This document shows, one piece after another, positions 36,301 to 48,338 of a DNA stretch of 64,000 nucleotides (positions within the stretch are counted from its first letter, which is position 1; every line of letters starts with the position of its first letter). The position numbers and the translations under genes are program-made. Below the pieces are notes generated by a model, which was not told where the DNA came from, searched no databases, and saw nothing but the letters and a program-made list of their open reading frames with translations. This DNA comes from Certhia americana (taxonomy: Eukaryota; Chordata; Aves; Passeriformes; Certhiidae), in the NCBI GenBank assembly GCA_018697195.1, contig CM031879.1:43388704-43452703 (forward strand). The letters are read 5' to 3'.

Positions 36301-37600
36301 TTCTGTGTGTTGTGTCTGCTGGATTTTACTGTCTGTGCATGGGCAGGGCAGTGGTGAGCCTCAGGCTTGATACACCAAAGGGTGAGTGTTGGGTGACTGT
36401 GGGTTGGGTGGTGGATTTCATTTTCTTCCCTCTAAACTCCAAGCTGGCTCTTGTACTTCTTGTCAAATGCTGCACAGCACTGACAGTTTTGTCAACAGCT
36501 TTTATGTTCTGGAGGCTTTTGCTCTTTGTTGTTGAAACTTCTCAAGACAGACTTTGAGCTATTTTGGAATAGTATCAAAATGTTTGTACTGTTCTTCAGA
36601 TGTTCGTTTGCCAAAAATACACTGTCTGTCAAAAGCCTCTTTAGGATCCTGGATTCTTCCATTTTCATTGCTTGCCCAGCCTGATGCAAGGTGGAAGTGT
36701 GTGAGGTTTTGGCATTAGATGGGCTACTGTGCGAGAAAACACAAATTTTTGTTACATCCTGTTCTTCACCTGTAGCCCACTGTAGACAGCACACCTGACG
36801 TTATCCAAGTTCTCAGGGAAGAGTTACAGCCCAGAGCTGTTAAGGAAGCCATAAAAGAAGCAAAAAACACCTGCTTGTTGCACGAGTCTGTCAAGTAGCC
36901 CATCCCTCAATGACTCTGTTTGTGATAATGTTGCTGCAGCCTTTAGGAGAAACTTGCTTTCAAGGCTTGGAAGAGATTTTGTTGTCAACAGATCCTAGCC
37001 AGGGGAGACAGCAGCCAAAGGGAAGTCTGTTGGCCACTTTAAATGTAATTACCTCTTTCTGCTTCTGTGGTGGCTGGATACAAAGTTTTTGAAGACTGTT
37101 ACAGAACAGTGGTACCAATTCAGCTCCTTTAAGGGTCCAGTGTTCCCAGACTTGCCAGCTGTCAAGCTCCAGGTGAGTGTTAGTGACCTTGGGCTACAGG
37201 ACGCAGCAGATGATGGTCAGGTTAATTGGGGATGGCTGTTAGTACTGAAAATGATGCCAGAAATGAGAGTTAGACTGCCTAATTTAACTTAATTTGTGAC
37301 AAACTCATCAGGAATACATGTAGTCCTTAGTCCAGTGCTTTTTATTACACAGAAATATCCAGACTGGACAAGGACAGAGGGATGCATTTTGACAAAGATC
37401 TTACAGAAAGCTACTCAATTTCTAATTGTTTTCCTGCTTATGACTTCCATTGACAGATCTTCAGCTGGCAAGGAAAATATGAAAGATTTTCAAATGTGTT
37501 TTCAAGACTCAGCTAAACTAATCCAATTTAATTACTTGCCACTGAGGCAGTGTGTTAGTCCTGTTCCAATCCTGTTGTCTGGTCTCATATTCTAAATGAG
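36301..37600. other. Region enriched in open frames
   Basis: Open frames are packed more tightly than nearby: + strand 36312-36557, 36910-37092, 37089-37292 and 37296-37595; - strand 36492-36794. The - strand frame contains a protein-like piece (MEESRILKRLLTDSVFLANE), but it overlaps the + strand candidate exon at 36776. A full-consensus donor CAG|GTGAGT sits at 37172|37173. No family is recognised. It could be a decayed transposon or retrocopy, or exons of an unknown transcript. Confidence 0.25.
36776..36898 (+). other. Candidate terminal exon or pseudogene piece, 41 codons
   Basis: A pyrimidine-rich acceptor (TCCTGTTCTTCACCTGTAG) ends at 36775. The frame that follows is strongly charged and helix-like (DVIQVLREELQPRAVKEAIK, then EAKNTCLLHESVK) and ends in TAG at 36896-36898. 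In the +1-shifted frame immediately after, another protein-like piece (SLNDSVCDNVAAAFRRNLLS) continues until a stop near 36993. This raises the possibility of a frameshifted remnant of one longer coding sequence. No homologue is recognised. Confidence 0.2.
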
Positions 37601-39295
37601 CATTTAGCTTGTCTGATATAACCTGCAGTTTGAGAGAGTCAAACTTGTGAAACTTGTGAGGGATGGCAGTGGTGATGTTAGTTTGACTTTGTTTGGGGTT
37701 TTTAAAAGCTGCTTTGTTTGGTGTGTCATGAACAGATAAAAATGCTGGTACTGGGTGCACAGCCTACTGTGGCTGTCTGTGGTCATCAGACTCACTTGGC
37801 TGAACGGTGAAGCTGTATGACCTTTGTGTCAGGGGAGGGAGGTGTAATGTGTGAGATCAACAGCACTGGTTTCTCAGGATAAAATGGAATATTCAGCTGT
37901 AATGATTGTTCTACAAGGGGTGATCATTATCTTTCCTTGCTGGAGCAAAGAATGCTCTGTATGTGATACTGTGAGTTACAGAAATTATAAAACTAGAAAA
38001 GAAGAAAGTAAATGCTAAATCAATCACAGAAGATTTTTCACATATTGCAGATGTTTTCTTTTTAACTTACTTTGTTTTTCCTCTTTCTTATTGTTGACTT
38101 GCTGTTTTTTAACAGTTTTCCCTTTCATCTATGCAGCATTGTCATCTTGCTAACCTAATGTTCCATTTTGCAGTTTATAATTATCAATCTGTTCCTTCAT
38201 TGCCTGTTTTTCCTCCTTGGGATTCTAATTGACTTTTAATAGTCTATTTCTGCATTGTTTTTGCTATATCTATTTTTACTTTTCAGCTGCTTACTTTCAC
38301 ATGTTTCTGGTCATGTCTTAATCTGATTTGGAGTTTCTGCTACTCTTTTACTGATGTAAACACCCTTCTCTTTTACAAGAAGAATTCACAACTCATAGGT
38401 TCGTTTTTTTCATTCCTTTTAGATCTCTGCCTAAAGTGTATTGGTTTGGGGTTTTGTTCAGCACTGCAATGGATGTCTTGACTGACAAAACAGCAATGGA
38501 TTCTTATAGGAAAATGTGCCCCCATCTCTCAGGTAGCAGCTGCACCATGGTAGAAGTGTGTACCCAGGCATTAATGCTGCCTGAAAATTATCCTCATCCA
38601 GGGTTTCAGTGGAAATCTTTAAAGCAAAGTAAGCAAAAAGTCTCTAATACTAATTTAGGTCACTTCACCAAATTAAAGTTAGAAACTGTTTTTTTTTCTC
38701 AGTGTAAGTTCCATCAGTGAGAGCTTGCTGGATTAAATTTGGGCAAAACTGGTTGTTACTTAGCTGTTTTGAATGTTTTCTGTGGATTTTTCTGCAGTCT
38801 CCATAGCAGTCAAGATGAGGACTGAGCTGCTGATTGTGGAAGGAGCCCTTGGGGATGACATCACTTCCACTCCTTTGGGGCTGGGACTGACCTGTGCTGG
38901 AGGGTCTGGTAGGGTGTGGGGGAAATGACAAGGTTGTGTGGTACCTCAGTGGGGGACACTGGCTTCCACTTAGGATCCTACAGCATGAAATCACAACACA
39001 GCTCTGGCAAATGACAGTGGCAGCAAGAACAATTTTTATTTTTCTCCCAAGTCATTTTATAATAGCTTCCTAAAAATTATCTTTTTCAGCTTGTTCCATT
39101 GATTCTAGTTTTAAGCAAACACTCATAGTTCTTGTTATAAACAACAAAAAAATCCTGTTTTGTTCATAGAGAACATAATTTTCAAATAGTCTTCATGCTA
39201 CAGCCAACAAATTCAGCAATGGGCCTTGATTCCTACCTTTCCACTGACAGATATTTGTGTTTTCCAGTGGTACATAGTTTTCCTTTTTGTTGTAG
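37601..39295. other. Unassigned DNA with a GC-richer patch at 38.8-39.0 kb
   Basis: 38790-38990 is G-rich on the + strand (for example CTGGAGGGTCTGGTAGGGTG) and underlies the open frame 38665-38994 (-, 109 codons), which has no recognisable motif. The + frame 38436-38720 is also unassigned. The rest is AT-rich. Confidence 0.5.
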
Positions 39296-39470
39296 AGCAG
39301 TCAGTGGTATATTAAAACTGTCTACTACTGGTTCTGCTAATCTTGGACTAAAGAGATTTAGTGAAGATGAGGGAATACAAATGAATCTGTTTCTGGAAGG
39401 GTTTAACCTAGGAGAAATTTCCCTGCAAATGCTCAAAAAAACCCCCCCAAAAGACAATGTTATGTATAAG
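39296..39470 (+). other. Candidate internal exon, 175 bases
   Basis: The acceptor TTTTCCTTTTTGTTGTAG ends at 39295 and the donor AAG|GTAGGT starts at 39471. One frame stays open across all 175 bases (58 codons plus one base): ILKLSTTGSANLGLKRFSED, then MNLFLEGFNLGEISLQMLKK. The exon would start in phase 2 and end in phase 0. A phase-2 reading of the donor at 37172 would join it in frame. The A7C7 run near 39436 is unusual for coding DNA and argues for caution. No family is recognised. Confidence 0.22.
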
Positions 39471-42400
39471 GTAGGTGAATAGACCAGTTAAGGATGCACC
39501 ATTAGGACAATTCATTTTAATTTATGTAGTTTATCAGTGTGTGTATCCATCAAGATAAAGTACTCGTATACAGAACAAAACTGTGACATGTTAGATGAAA
39601 CAGTTTGTATGGATACAGTTTTTAATAGTAAATTTTCCTCCTACATTTCTCTCTTGAGAAGGTCTTTAAAATTGGTTTCTCCCTTGAATGGGGACAGACT
39701 TGCTAAAAAATCTTGTGAAGAGGTAGTTTTGTGTGTTTTAGTAGAAGTATAACATGTACTGAAAAAAAGATTTTCTTCAACTGAAGAAAAGTCAGAGTAA
39801 CTTATTATTTTAGTATAAGGCTTTGGGTAAGGTGCAAGATGTCATGCTGTGCTGCAACACTGTAATCTAGTGAAGTAGAAGGCTAATAATAATTCGGAGA
39901 CTTTCTTTTTGTTTGTTTTGGATTGCACAGGGTTTACTTGGAGCTTCCATTTGCCCTTCACTGTTTTGTGAACACTATGATCAAAATAACAATGGCATTT
40001 GCAGGATAAGTGCTTCACTTAGAATATTCAAAGAAGCAGTGTTTTCACATGTCAGCAGTCTACTTAAGCACCCTACCTGAATGACTGAATAGCTGAGCAA
40101 AATGCAATCTCACGAGCATTGTCACAGTGATCTTGCTGTAACACTATCAAACCGCTGTATCCCTGCTACCTTTCAGACATCATCATCATTACTCAGCAGG
40201 AACAAGCTGTGTGAGACCTGTGATAACCTAATCAATTGTATTTTAATGTTTGCCAGATCATTTTGTTAACTCTCAAGCTCTAATTCAAATTTTCTTTCAT
40301 TATTGTATTATATCTTATAATTTTACTCACCAATAATTTATTGAAGAGGAGAAAATTATCAGTATGAAGCTGATAGTGCCATCCTTACAGGGATGTTAAT
40401 AAGAAAAGCAAAATCTTCTGGAGGTAGTTCTAAGCTTAGTGATATTTTTAAAGCTTAACATTTTGACAGCTGTCAAGTACTATCTGATCAAAGAAAGTGT
40501 ATTTGATAAAATTTAATGGTTTGGGAGTCACTTTAGTAGTAATTAATCCTTCTTGCTTAAGCGTTTCTTAAACTCTATAAATCCATTTGATTGCTTTAAC
40601 AACAGAGCTGTTAACAGCTTATTGGGGAAATTCAGATAAGTGTTCCTGTTTTGCATGTATACTCTGAACAACTTATCTTTAGAAAAATTATTTTTTAGAT
40701 GGGAGAAAAATTAGAATTTACTTGCTTGAAAAAGAGGTCTGTATTGTTTCTTCTCTCTGCATCACAATTCCTTTTCAAGTTGGGTGGAACAGTTTGAAGG
40801 GTAAATCTAAGGGGAAGACTAGTTCACTTGCAGTTCATAGAAGTAAAATGGTGCAAACTTTTCTACAAAACTGTAAAGTAATTTAATGATGGTATTTATA
40901 TAAATACAAAATGTTATATGTTCAATAAAATTTTGAAGAGTTGTCTAGGTAAGTCAACAAGAAAGTGATATTCTTCCATTCCAGTTAATTTGTTCACAGG
41001 GAGCATATCTTCTGAATAAACAAGCAAATCTAATCAGTATGACTTAAAACACAATCATCAGTTTTTAATATAGAAGTGTGTAGGAATCTGGAGTTCTGAA
41101 AATAACACCACATATATCATCTTAGATTTAAGTCTCAGGCTGAGAAGTCAAGTCACTAAGTCCCATGTCTCCTATCTAGACTGAAGCAGATAGAGGGGAA
41201 TGCACAGAAGATTTTCGTAATGTTGGGACTAAGTGCTGACACTTCAATTCACAGAACTTCTTGAATGGGGGGACGTATTTGATTTCATTTTGACCTATTT
41301 GATTCTTACTTCTAAATGAGGCTGGTTTTGTCTTGATTAATAAAATAGAAAAGCCTGCTTCCGAAAACCTGATCTATTCTCCTGGTTTAGATAATGCACA
41401 TCACTAGAAATATGATCTGGTTACTTCTTCTATGACTCTAAAGAAATTTTGTTGATATTAACTACTTATCTAGAAGCTGTATATCATTTCCTAAGGTTTT
41501 TTCTGTAGATGGTGCAGACCTGTATACTTAGTTTCCAAGATAGCAAAATTAGGTATAATAAGTATACATGTATTTCCACAGGGCCTTGGCCTTTATCAAC
41601 TGAGGTAATGTGCCTGTCATGCTACTGGAGTAATATTAAGTGAAAATCACATCTTACATCCAATTTAAAAGATGCTGTTACAGAGTAATGCACTGTGACT
41701 GTGCTACAGCCACTCTGATCTGTTTCAGCACTTAAAGTGAGCCCAAACTAGCGTAAAATTTCCTTATGGTTCATAGTTTTCTTTAGAAGCAAAACATGTG
41801 TTGAAGGGTCGTCTTTGGCATATTTAGAGGTTTAAGATCTGGTATGTGTGAAGGTTTTAACAATAAACGTACTAATCTGTTAGGATTCACAGGAGGGAAG
41901 AAAGGCAATTGTTAGTTACTGGGATAAGATGTTCAATTTAACACTTTAATAAGTAACCTCTGTCTGACAGATGTAATTATTTTAGAAGATTGTGCCAAGT
42001 ACAAAGTCTGTCTGATAAAATGTATACATTTTCTAATTTTCAATAAACATACGTGTCAGAGGAGCCAGGAATTCAAGTTTAATGTGAGGACAACTGAATA
42101 GTAATGTGACTTTAACATGAAATTTGCAATATTAATTTTAGAAAGGCCTTCACTGATTAGTGAAGTAGGTATGCTGGGGGTCTGCCTCATTTTTATCACC
42201 CCACAAAAATATTTAGAACAACCTCTGTTTTTTAAGCCAATATAAAAAGAGGAACATATCTCCATTGTAGCAAACAAGAAGAAAAAAGTCCCAACAACCA
42301 AACCCCTCAAAATGATTTCTCTTTCCATATATGTCCCTTATGCTTTTTACATTGAATGATTGGGTGTTGAATTTTAATTTCAGGATAATTGGCAATTGTG

Positions 42401-43429
42401 CTAAAGTATATGTTTGGGGACTTTTTTACTAATTGTTGGCTAAATGACATCCATATCAGTTAATCTGATCTATGCAAGCACATCCTTGTTTAAACACAGA
42501 ACTTTGCAGGTCCAAAATGATGACATTTCTCCAGCATAGAGTAAATTGCAGAATGAAGAGGCATTATAGTAATGTCAAATCACTTGCAAAGGAGGTTGTA
42601 TTTAGTAGTGTAAGTCTGTGTGAGTTGTCTTGTAAATCTAGTGGTTGATTTGAACATTTTATCTGAAACTATTTTATTTTCCAAATGAGTTTGAAGGTGC
42701 TTGCATTTTTCTGAGTATGAAATATGCATGTGGGCTTTTTAGAGAGGGTATTTGAAAACTTACTGTCATTGACAGTAATTCAATGATTGCTCACTACAGG
42801 ATTCTGAAAGCAGTAAAATAAAAATTAGAAGATGAATGTTCTTTAAGGTACTCCAAACTATGGAGTTTTATTGCAAGTAGTGGATAAGGAAAAAGCCATA
42901 TTTGACATTCAAAAAGTAGTAAAATTTTTGTTAGACTTCAGTAGAATTTGATCTACTTTATAACCCACGACGATGTCTTAAGGTCAAAATCGGTTTCCTA
43001 CATGAAACTGCCTTTACAGACTGGAATCTTCAGGTTACCTTGAAAATTGTCCACACAATTAACCTTATTAGAGACTACAAAAACATGAGTTTAAAGATCT
43101 GTTTGTTTTGAGAAGTTACAACAGAATTATCCCTTCATATATCCTAACTTAATTTTTTTTTCTGGTAGCAAAAGAAGATCCCTGAAATATCTGTCTGAAT
43201 GTTTGTCCATATTTAAAATTGCTCTCACATGACTGATCAATGACATACATCTTGAATCCATGTTTTTAGACATGTATTACTCAGTGGTATCAAGTACGCA
43301 ATCAAGTTAAAGTTGCTAAAAGTCACAACAGTGAACAGCCTGTGCATGCCCTGGTAACTCACAGCAGATCTGTAGTACTTTGACTGAATTGCATTTGCAC
43401 TACAAACTTGGCTAAGTATAGATTATCCT
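39471..43429. other. Unassigned noncoding DNA
   Basis: No gene or transposon is recognised over about 4 kb. 40180-40380 is dense in homeodomain-like cores (CTAATCAATTG, CTCTAATTC, CAATAATTTATTG) and has no low-complexity DNA, so it is the stretch here I would most suspect of being a conserved enhancer. The open frames at 42056-42328 and 42213-42395 (-) are noise-like. Confidence 0.55.
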
Positions 43430-44640
43430 TGAGGAGCATTCAGCATGGATTCACCAAGGGGAAGTTATGCTTGACCAATCTGATGGCCTTCTATGGTGGC
43501 AAGATGGGTCAGTGAGGGGAGAATGGTGGATATTGTCTACCTTGACTTCAGCAAAGTTTTGACATTGTCTGCCATAACATCCTTGTAGGTAAGTGCAGGA
43601 AATGTTAGAGTAATGGGCAGTGAGGTGGATCAAGAACTAGGTGAATGGCAGGGCTCAGAGTCTTGTGATCATCAGAGTAGAATCCAGCTGGAGGTCTGCA
43701 GCCAGTGACATTCCCCAGAGATCAACACTGGGCCCAGTCTTATTCAACTTGTTTATCAATGACCTGGATAAAGGGATGAAATGTACTCTTGGCAAGTTTG
43801 CTGATGATATGAAACTGGGGCAGTGGCTCGTACACCTGAAGGTTGTGCTGCCCTTCATTGAGAGGCTGGAGAATTGGACAGAGAGAAATCTGAAGAAGTT
43901 CAACAACAGTAAGTGTGGGGTCCTGCATGTGGGGAGGAATAACCCCAAGTACCAGTACAGACTGGGGGTTGACCCACTAGAGGGCAGCTCTGAAATACAG
44001 GACCTGGGAGTCTTGGTGGATGACAAACTGACCATGAGCCAGTGGTGTCCTTGCAGCCAGGGGTGCCAATAGTGTCCTGGGGTGCACTGGGAGGAGTGTG
44101 GCCAGCAAGTCGCAGGACATGATCTTTTTGCTCTCCTCCACCCTAGTAAGGCCACAACTGGAGTACCCTGTTCAGTTCTGCTTTCCACAACTGAAAAAAA
44201 CCCAAGGAGCTCCTGGAGTGGGTGCAGTGGATTAGGGCTGCTTGGGGGTCTGGAACGCCTTTCATATGAGGAGAGACCACAGGAGCTGGATCTGCTCAAT
44301 TGAGAGAAGAGAAGGCTGAGAGGGGATCTCATCAATGCACGTAAATATATAAAAGAATGATGCCAGACTTTCCTCAGTGGTGCCCAGGGACCAGATAAGG
44401 AGTAACTGCTGTAAACTGAAACATATGAAATTCCACCTGAACATGAGGAAGAACATCCTTACATTGAGAGTATTGGAGCAGGCCTCCCAGTAAGGTTGTG
44501 GAGTCTCTCTGTCTGGCGAGATTCCAAACTCACCTGGATCCTGTCTAACTAGCTCTACGTGATCATGCCTTGACAGGGAGGTTGGCTTAGAGGATCTAAG
44601 AGGTTTAGAGGTCCCATCCAACTGTATTCAGTGATTCTGT
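43430..44640 (+). mobile_element. CR1 LINE, 5'-truncated copy of about 1.2 kb
   Basis: This is the largest transposon in the window. It enters within the reverse transcriptase (CAGCATGGATTCACCAAGGG), passes the catalytic-region block GTGGATATTGTCTACCTTGA (VDIVYLDFSK) at 43526, the FADD box at 43797, and the thumb region. It then runs through the noncoding-like 3' part (GGAGTGTGGCCAGCAAGTCG, GAGAGAAGAGAAGGCTGAGA, GAACATGAGGAAGAACATCC) to a close at GGTCCCATCCAACTG and TGATTCTGTG. CR1 elements lack a poly(A) tail and end in octamer repeats, as here. Frames shift and stops occur, so it is inactive. Confidence 0.97.
43641..44072 (+). pseudogene. CR1 reverse-transcriptase fragment
   Basis: This 143-codon open remnant lies inside the CR1 copy. 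In order it shows PQRS.LGPVLFNLFINDLD (family PQGS.LGP, with Gly replaced by Arg), then KFADDMKL, which carries the two catalytic aspartates of the RT palm (YADD/FADD box), then RNLKKFNNSKCGVLHVGRNN and LGVLVDDKLTMSQW from the thumb side. The first palm aspartate block at 43526 is in a different frame, so a frameshift separates the two. A full CR1 ORF2 is many times longer and also needs an endonuclease domain, which is absent here. The frames at 43655-44335 and 43740-43928 (-) are antisense shadows. Confidence 0.95.
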
Positions 44641-46195
44641 GAAGTGCCTATGAAAGCTGATAATGGCTGACCTGTCTGGTGATAACATATTCAGGTGTTC
44701 TCCTTGGCAGTATTTCTTAACTCTAAGTCCTACAAGACTTCAATTAGGATTTAGATCCTTTAAATCTGCATAATTTTTACTAAAATAGAAGTTTGACCTT
44801 TATACCATTGAAGCATTGTTGAAAATGAAGGAATGTTAGTTATCATACAAAACATCTCAATACCACTGTGTGCCAAATGGCACATGGTTGCACCAATTAA
44901 CACTTGCTTTGCCCTTCATTCCTCTTGGAAAAAGTCATTTTCATGTAGGAATATTCTGTGGTCTTTTGTCCTGAGCTTCTATTTGTACAATGAAATGTAG
45001 GATTCTGCTAGGTTTCATTCCAGTAGGGGTCTTTGGGCACTTTAGAACCAGTAGCGAACAAGAAAAAAGTGTCTGAAATTTGAAAGGCCTGAGGAACTGT
45101 AGCATGCAGTGTTGTTGATTGAGGGACAATTTCTTGGAACAGTTTTGTTCTGATAAACAAATGTGTGATTGGTCTGATAGTCCTCCAGTGCTAATGATCT
45201 ATCACTATCTAGGGGAAGTTTCAAAATGCTTAATCAGTAGGGCTGGAAATACTGAGTCATAAGAACGATAATCCATGTTTAATGCCCTAGAAATCTGTAG
45301 AATATCAAAAAGGCTTATTATAGTTTGAGCCTGATGCTTCCGTCCCACTGTGACCTCTGTGGGGCTCCCAGAATATGTCGAAGCATCATTGAAATAAAGT
45401 TCAGGGCAAATTTTGCCTTTTGACAGACTACCCAGGCAAATGTGCAGATTTTGCTCTGCAAGAACTTGCCATTAAAAATGCATTTAGTAGGCTGAGACAT
45501 ATGCAAGCTATAACACATCTGGTCCCTAAAGCCAAATTGTGTATGAAGCACTATTGGTCTTTTTTCATTCCTAAATGTTCTCTACTCTGATGGTAGATTA
45601 AATGGTTTGTAATGTTTCCCAATATGTTGATGTTCATGTAAATCAACACATAATCTATCAGCATTGTATCATTTTGTCTAGTGATATTTCTTGTTATTGG
45701 TTTTATATAGTTTGAATGCAGAATATTGGAGTTATTACCTTAGTTACACAATTCTTTTAGTTTTAAAACATGGGGTTGTTCAAACATGATGCATTTTTAC
45801 TTCTGGTTTAAAAACTCCATCACCCAAAACAACAGCTGACAGTCATCTTAATGAAGAATTAAGACTGAGGATATGAACACTTGCACAAGCGTAAAAGATA
45901 CTTGATGATGTATTATAATGTTCCCCAAGCAAAGTATTCCTAAGTAATAAAAGGGAATCACAATGTAAAAGATAAATGTAGAAGATGGTAAAGAGAATAT
46001 GCAGACTTGATATACAGATATACACTTCCTCTTGCCTGAGGCAGTCTACCAAGTATAACACTGAGTAATTGTACAATTTTTGTTCTCAGAAAAGATTATA
46101 TTAATAATCAAGTTAAATTTCAAAGCTATATTTCTACCTCTTGGATAACTATGAATATAATTTTTAATATTGTTTGGGATGGCAGTGGCACTTTA
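44641..46195. other. Unassigned noncoding DNA
   Basis: No gene or repeat is recognised. The - strand frames at 44941-45129, 45318-45551 and 45843-46076 have no motifs. Confidence 0.65.
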
Positions 46196-46505
46196 TAGAA
46201 TCATAGAATGGTTTCTGTTTGAAGGGATCTTTGTGATGATCTATTTCCAACTACCCAGCAGGAACACCTTCCACTAGAACAGGTTGCTCCAAACCCCATC
46301 CAGCCTGGCCTTGAAATCTTTTAGGGTTGTGGCATTCAGAACTTTTCTGGGCAACCTGTGCCTGTGCCTCACCACTCTTTTAGTAAAGAATTTCTTCCTA
46401 CTATCTAATCTAAACCTGCTCCCTTTCAGTTATAGACCATTACCCCTTGTCCCATCGCTGCATGTTCACCCTGTACAAGAGAACAAGTGCAGCTCTCTCC
46501 TGAAC
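46196..46505 (-). mobile_element. CR1 LINE 3'-end fragment, reversed
   Basis: Read on the + strand it is the reverse complement of a CR1 tail, starting TAGAATCATAGAATGG at the element's 3' terminus. It then shows GAAGGGATCTTTGTGATGAT, CCATCCAGCCTGGCCTTGAA, TTCTGGGCAACCTGTGCCTG, TTTCTTCCTACTATCTAATC and CCCCTTGTCCCATCGCTGCA. The intact terminal repeat and long match make it one of the clearest copies here. The + strand frame at 46284-46514 is its antisense shadow. Confidence 0.96.
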
Positions 46506-47424
46506 GAGCAGTAATTGCTTGGCTTCAGGCCTAAAAGGCAGCGTAGCTACAGCAGGAAGATGTAGCACATGAGGGCTTTTTCCTTCACATCAGGTGTTCT
46601 GAGGGCTTCAGATGCAGAGATGTAAAGTGTTATAAGTCCCCATGACACTGTGACAAATTTAGACCTTCTTAAATAATATAATTTTCCTACAGCGTCTGCT
46701 CAAGAGCAGATGTAGCACATTAGGATCTAAGCTTGTCATGAGTCTAGGATCTTATTGACAACATGGCTTTTCATCTCTGAAAGACGACTGATTTAATTCA
46801 CTTGTTAACTAAATCAAGGTTAATTAATTTAATGGAAAGATTGTAGTTTGATGTTGTAACATGTTCTTGCGGGATCAGATTGATGTTGCTGCCTCCTGAT
46901 GTCCATTCCCAGTGTTGACCAGCTCTACTGACAGAAGTGTGGTATAGTCAGTGCAGTAACCAAATTAAGGGACTAATTCCTCCAAAAAGCAACCCAGTGA
47001 AATGAAACAAAGTATTTCCGATCTGTTAGTATTTCTTATACCCAACACAGCCAGCTTCCTAACCTTGTGTGTCCTCATGGAAGGCTAAGAAATTATTAGA
47101 GGCTGGGAAAAGCAGCAGGTGGACATTTTATGAGAGGGAATTTTGTAGTAAGAGACCACAACTACAGATGGCAGGGACTGCAGAGCTTTTTTCCTAGCTC
47201 TTTCACTGAAGAGTTGAGTGACTTTGAATTTATAACTTTCCTGTTGTTTTTAATTCTTTTTAAACTCTACCAAAATCTGGAGGAAGTAATTGTTTTATTT
47301 GAAAATGTTAGCTCAGAGGATTGTAAATGTTTCAATTTTACACAGGTTTTTGCCAGAGCATGTGTTTTGCTGTAGTGAGCTACATGAGGACTATGGTCTT
47401 TGACTTTGCTCCATGCCTGAAAGT
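46506..47424. other. Unassigned DNA between two reversed CR1 tails
   Basis: No gene is recognised. GATGTAGCACAT occurs twice, at 46558 and 46708, each in similar purine-rich surroundings. This is too short to call a repeat. Confidence 0.6.
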
Positions 47425-47474
47425 TATAGAGTCATAGGATGATTTGGGCTGGAAGAGACCTTAAAGATCATCAA
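47425..47474 (-). mobile_element. Short CR1 3' terminus, reversed
   Basis: TATAGAGTCATAGGATGATT followed by GGGCTGGAAGAGACCTTAAA and GATCATC is the last 50 or so bases of a CR1 element in reverse orientation. Similarity stops after that, so this is a severely 5'-truncated or broken insertion. It is a different CR1 subtype from the copy at 46.2 kb. Confidence 0.85.
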
Positions 47475-48338
47475 CACTTGGTCTTACTTACAGTCTCCTG
47501 AAGCTTTGGCATCTCTCTGCAAGCAGGCTAAGAAGCCTTGAAATCCCAGTTTTAGCAGAAGGCTTTTAGAAATTCTGCAACCATGACTGCAACCATGTTT
47601 GACAGACCACAATTGAACAGACCATATCTTCTACAGGCAACATAAAAAAATAAACAAAATTTTTAATTCTCTTGAATCTAGTGCATTTGGAGACTGATTC
47701 AGTAAACTGCACATGAAAGGAGGGAAGTCAGTAGTCTTTGGCTGTGTCTGTACAGAGATCTTGGACCTTGGCATGCCTTGCACAGACCTAGAGGCAACCT
47801 GTATATGCTTACTCTGGGCCAGGGTAGTGTTATGAACCTGATCTCCTGGTAGAACATACTGTGTGTCCTGTAGCCACAATGCCCAGTGCTGGTTTCTTAG
47901 CCGTGGCATCCCAGTGAGATGTAGCACTTGCTTGTGAAGTTTCTGGGGTCTGTTATTAGGACAAGGGAACACAATTGGGCTCTTAGGCTGTCTGTCCAGG
48001 TTCTGAATTAGACTGAAAAATGCTGACTATTTGTGCTGCAAGATGGCTAAAAAAGCTTCTCTTCATAACTTCTCAACTGTTTGTAGACCTTCCAGCTGAG
48101 GTGAGAGTTAGTATTGGACCCACGGTAAATAAAACTATGAAGTGTGAACATAAGACTGATGCAGTAGGAGTTTGCCACAGAGAAGGCTTAGGCAAAGTAT
48201 GTATTTGGGTAGTCCTACAGAGAGATTTTTATCTTGTTTGGAGCTCATTTAATTTGTATACTAAAGAGCTAATACATTTCTTCTGTGGATTTTAGTGGTT
48301 TGATATTTGAGAAATCTTGCAGTGGGATTGCTGCTTTT
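47475..48338. other. Unassigned DNA with a 113-codon antisense frame
   Basis: The - strand frame at 47631-47972 is mixed in composition (LHKQVLHLTGMPRLRNQHWA, WLQDTQYVLPGDQVHNTTLA) and rich in Gln and His. Its identity is unknown. Because it lies just beyond a CR1 tail it may belong to an unrecognised repeat. Confidence 0.3.

Noticed and set aside
43655..44335. 226-codon - strand open frame, the longest in the window
   Set aside because: It is the antisense of the CR1 copy at 43430-44640; the + strand carries the reverse-transcriptase motifs.
44262..44621. 119-codon - strand frame
   Set aside because: Antisense of the CR1 3' region.
46284..46514. 76-codon + strand frame
   Set aside because: Antisense of the reversed CR1 tail at 46196-46505.
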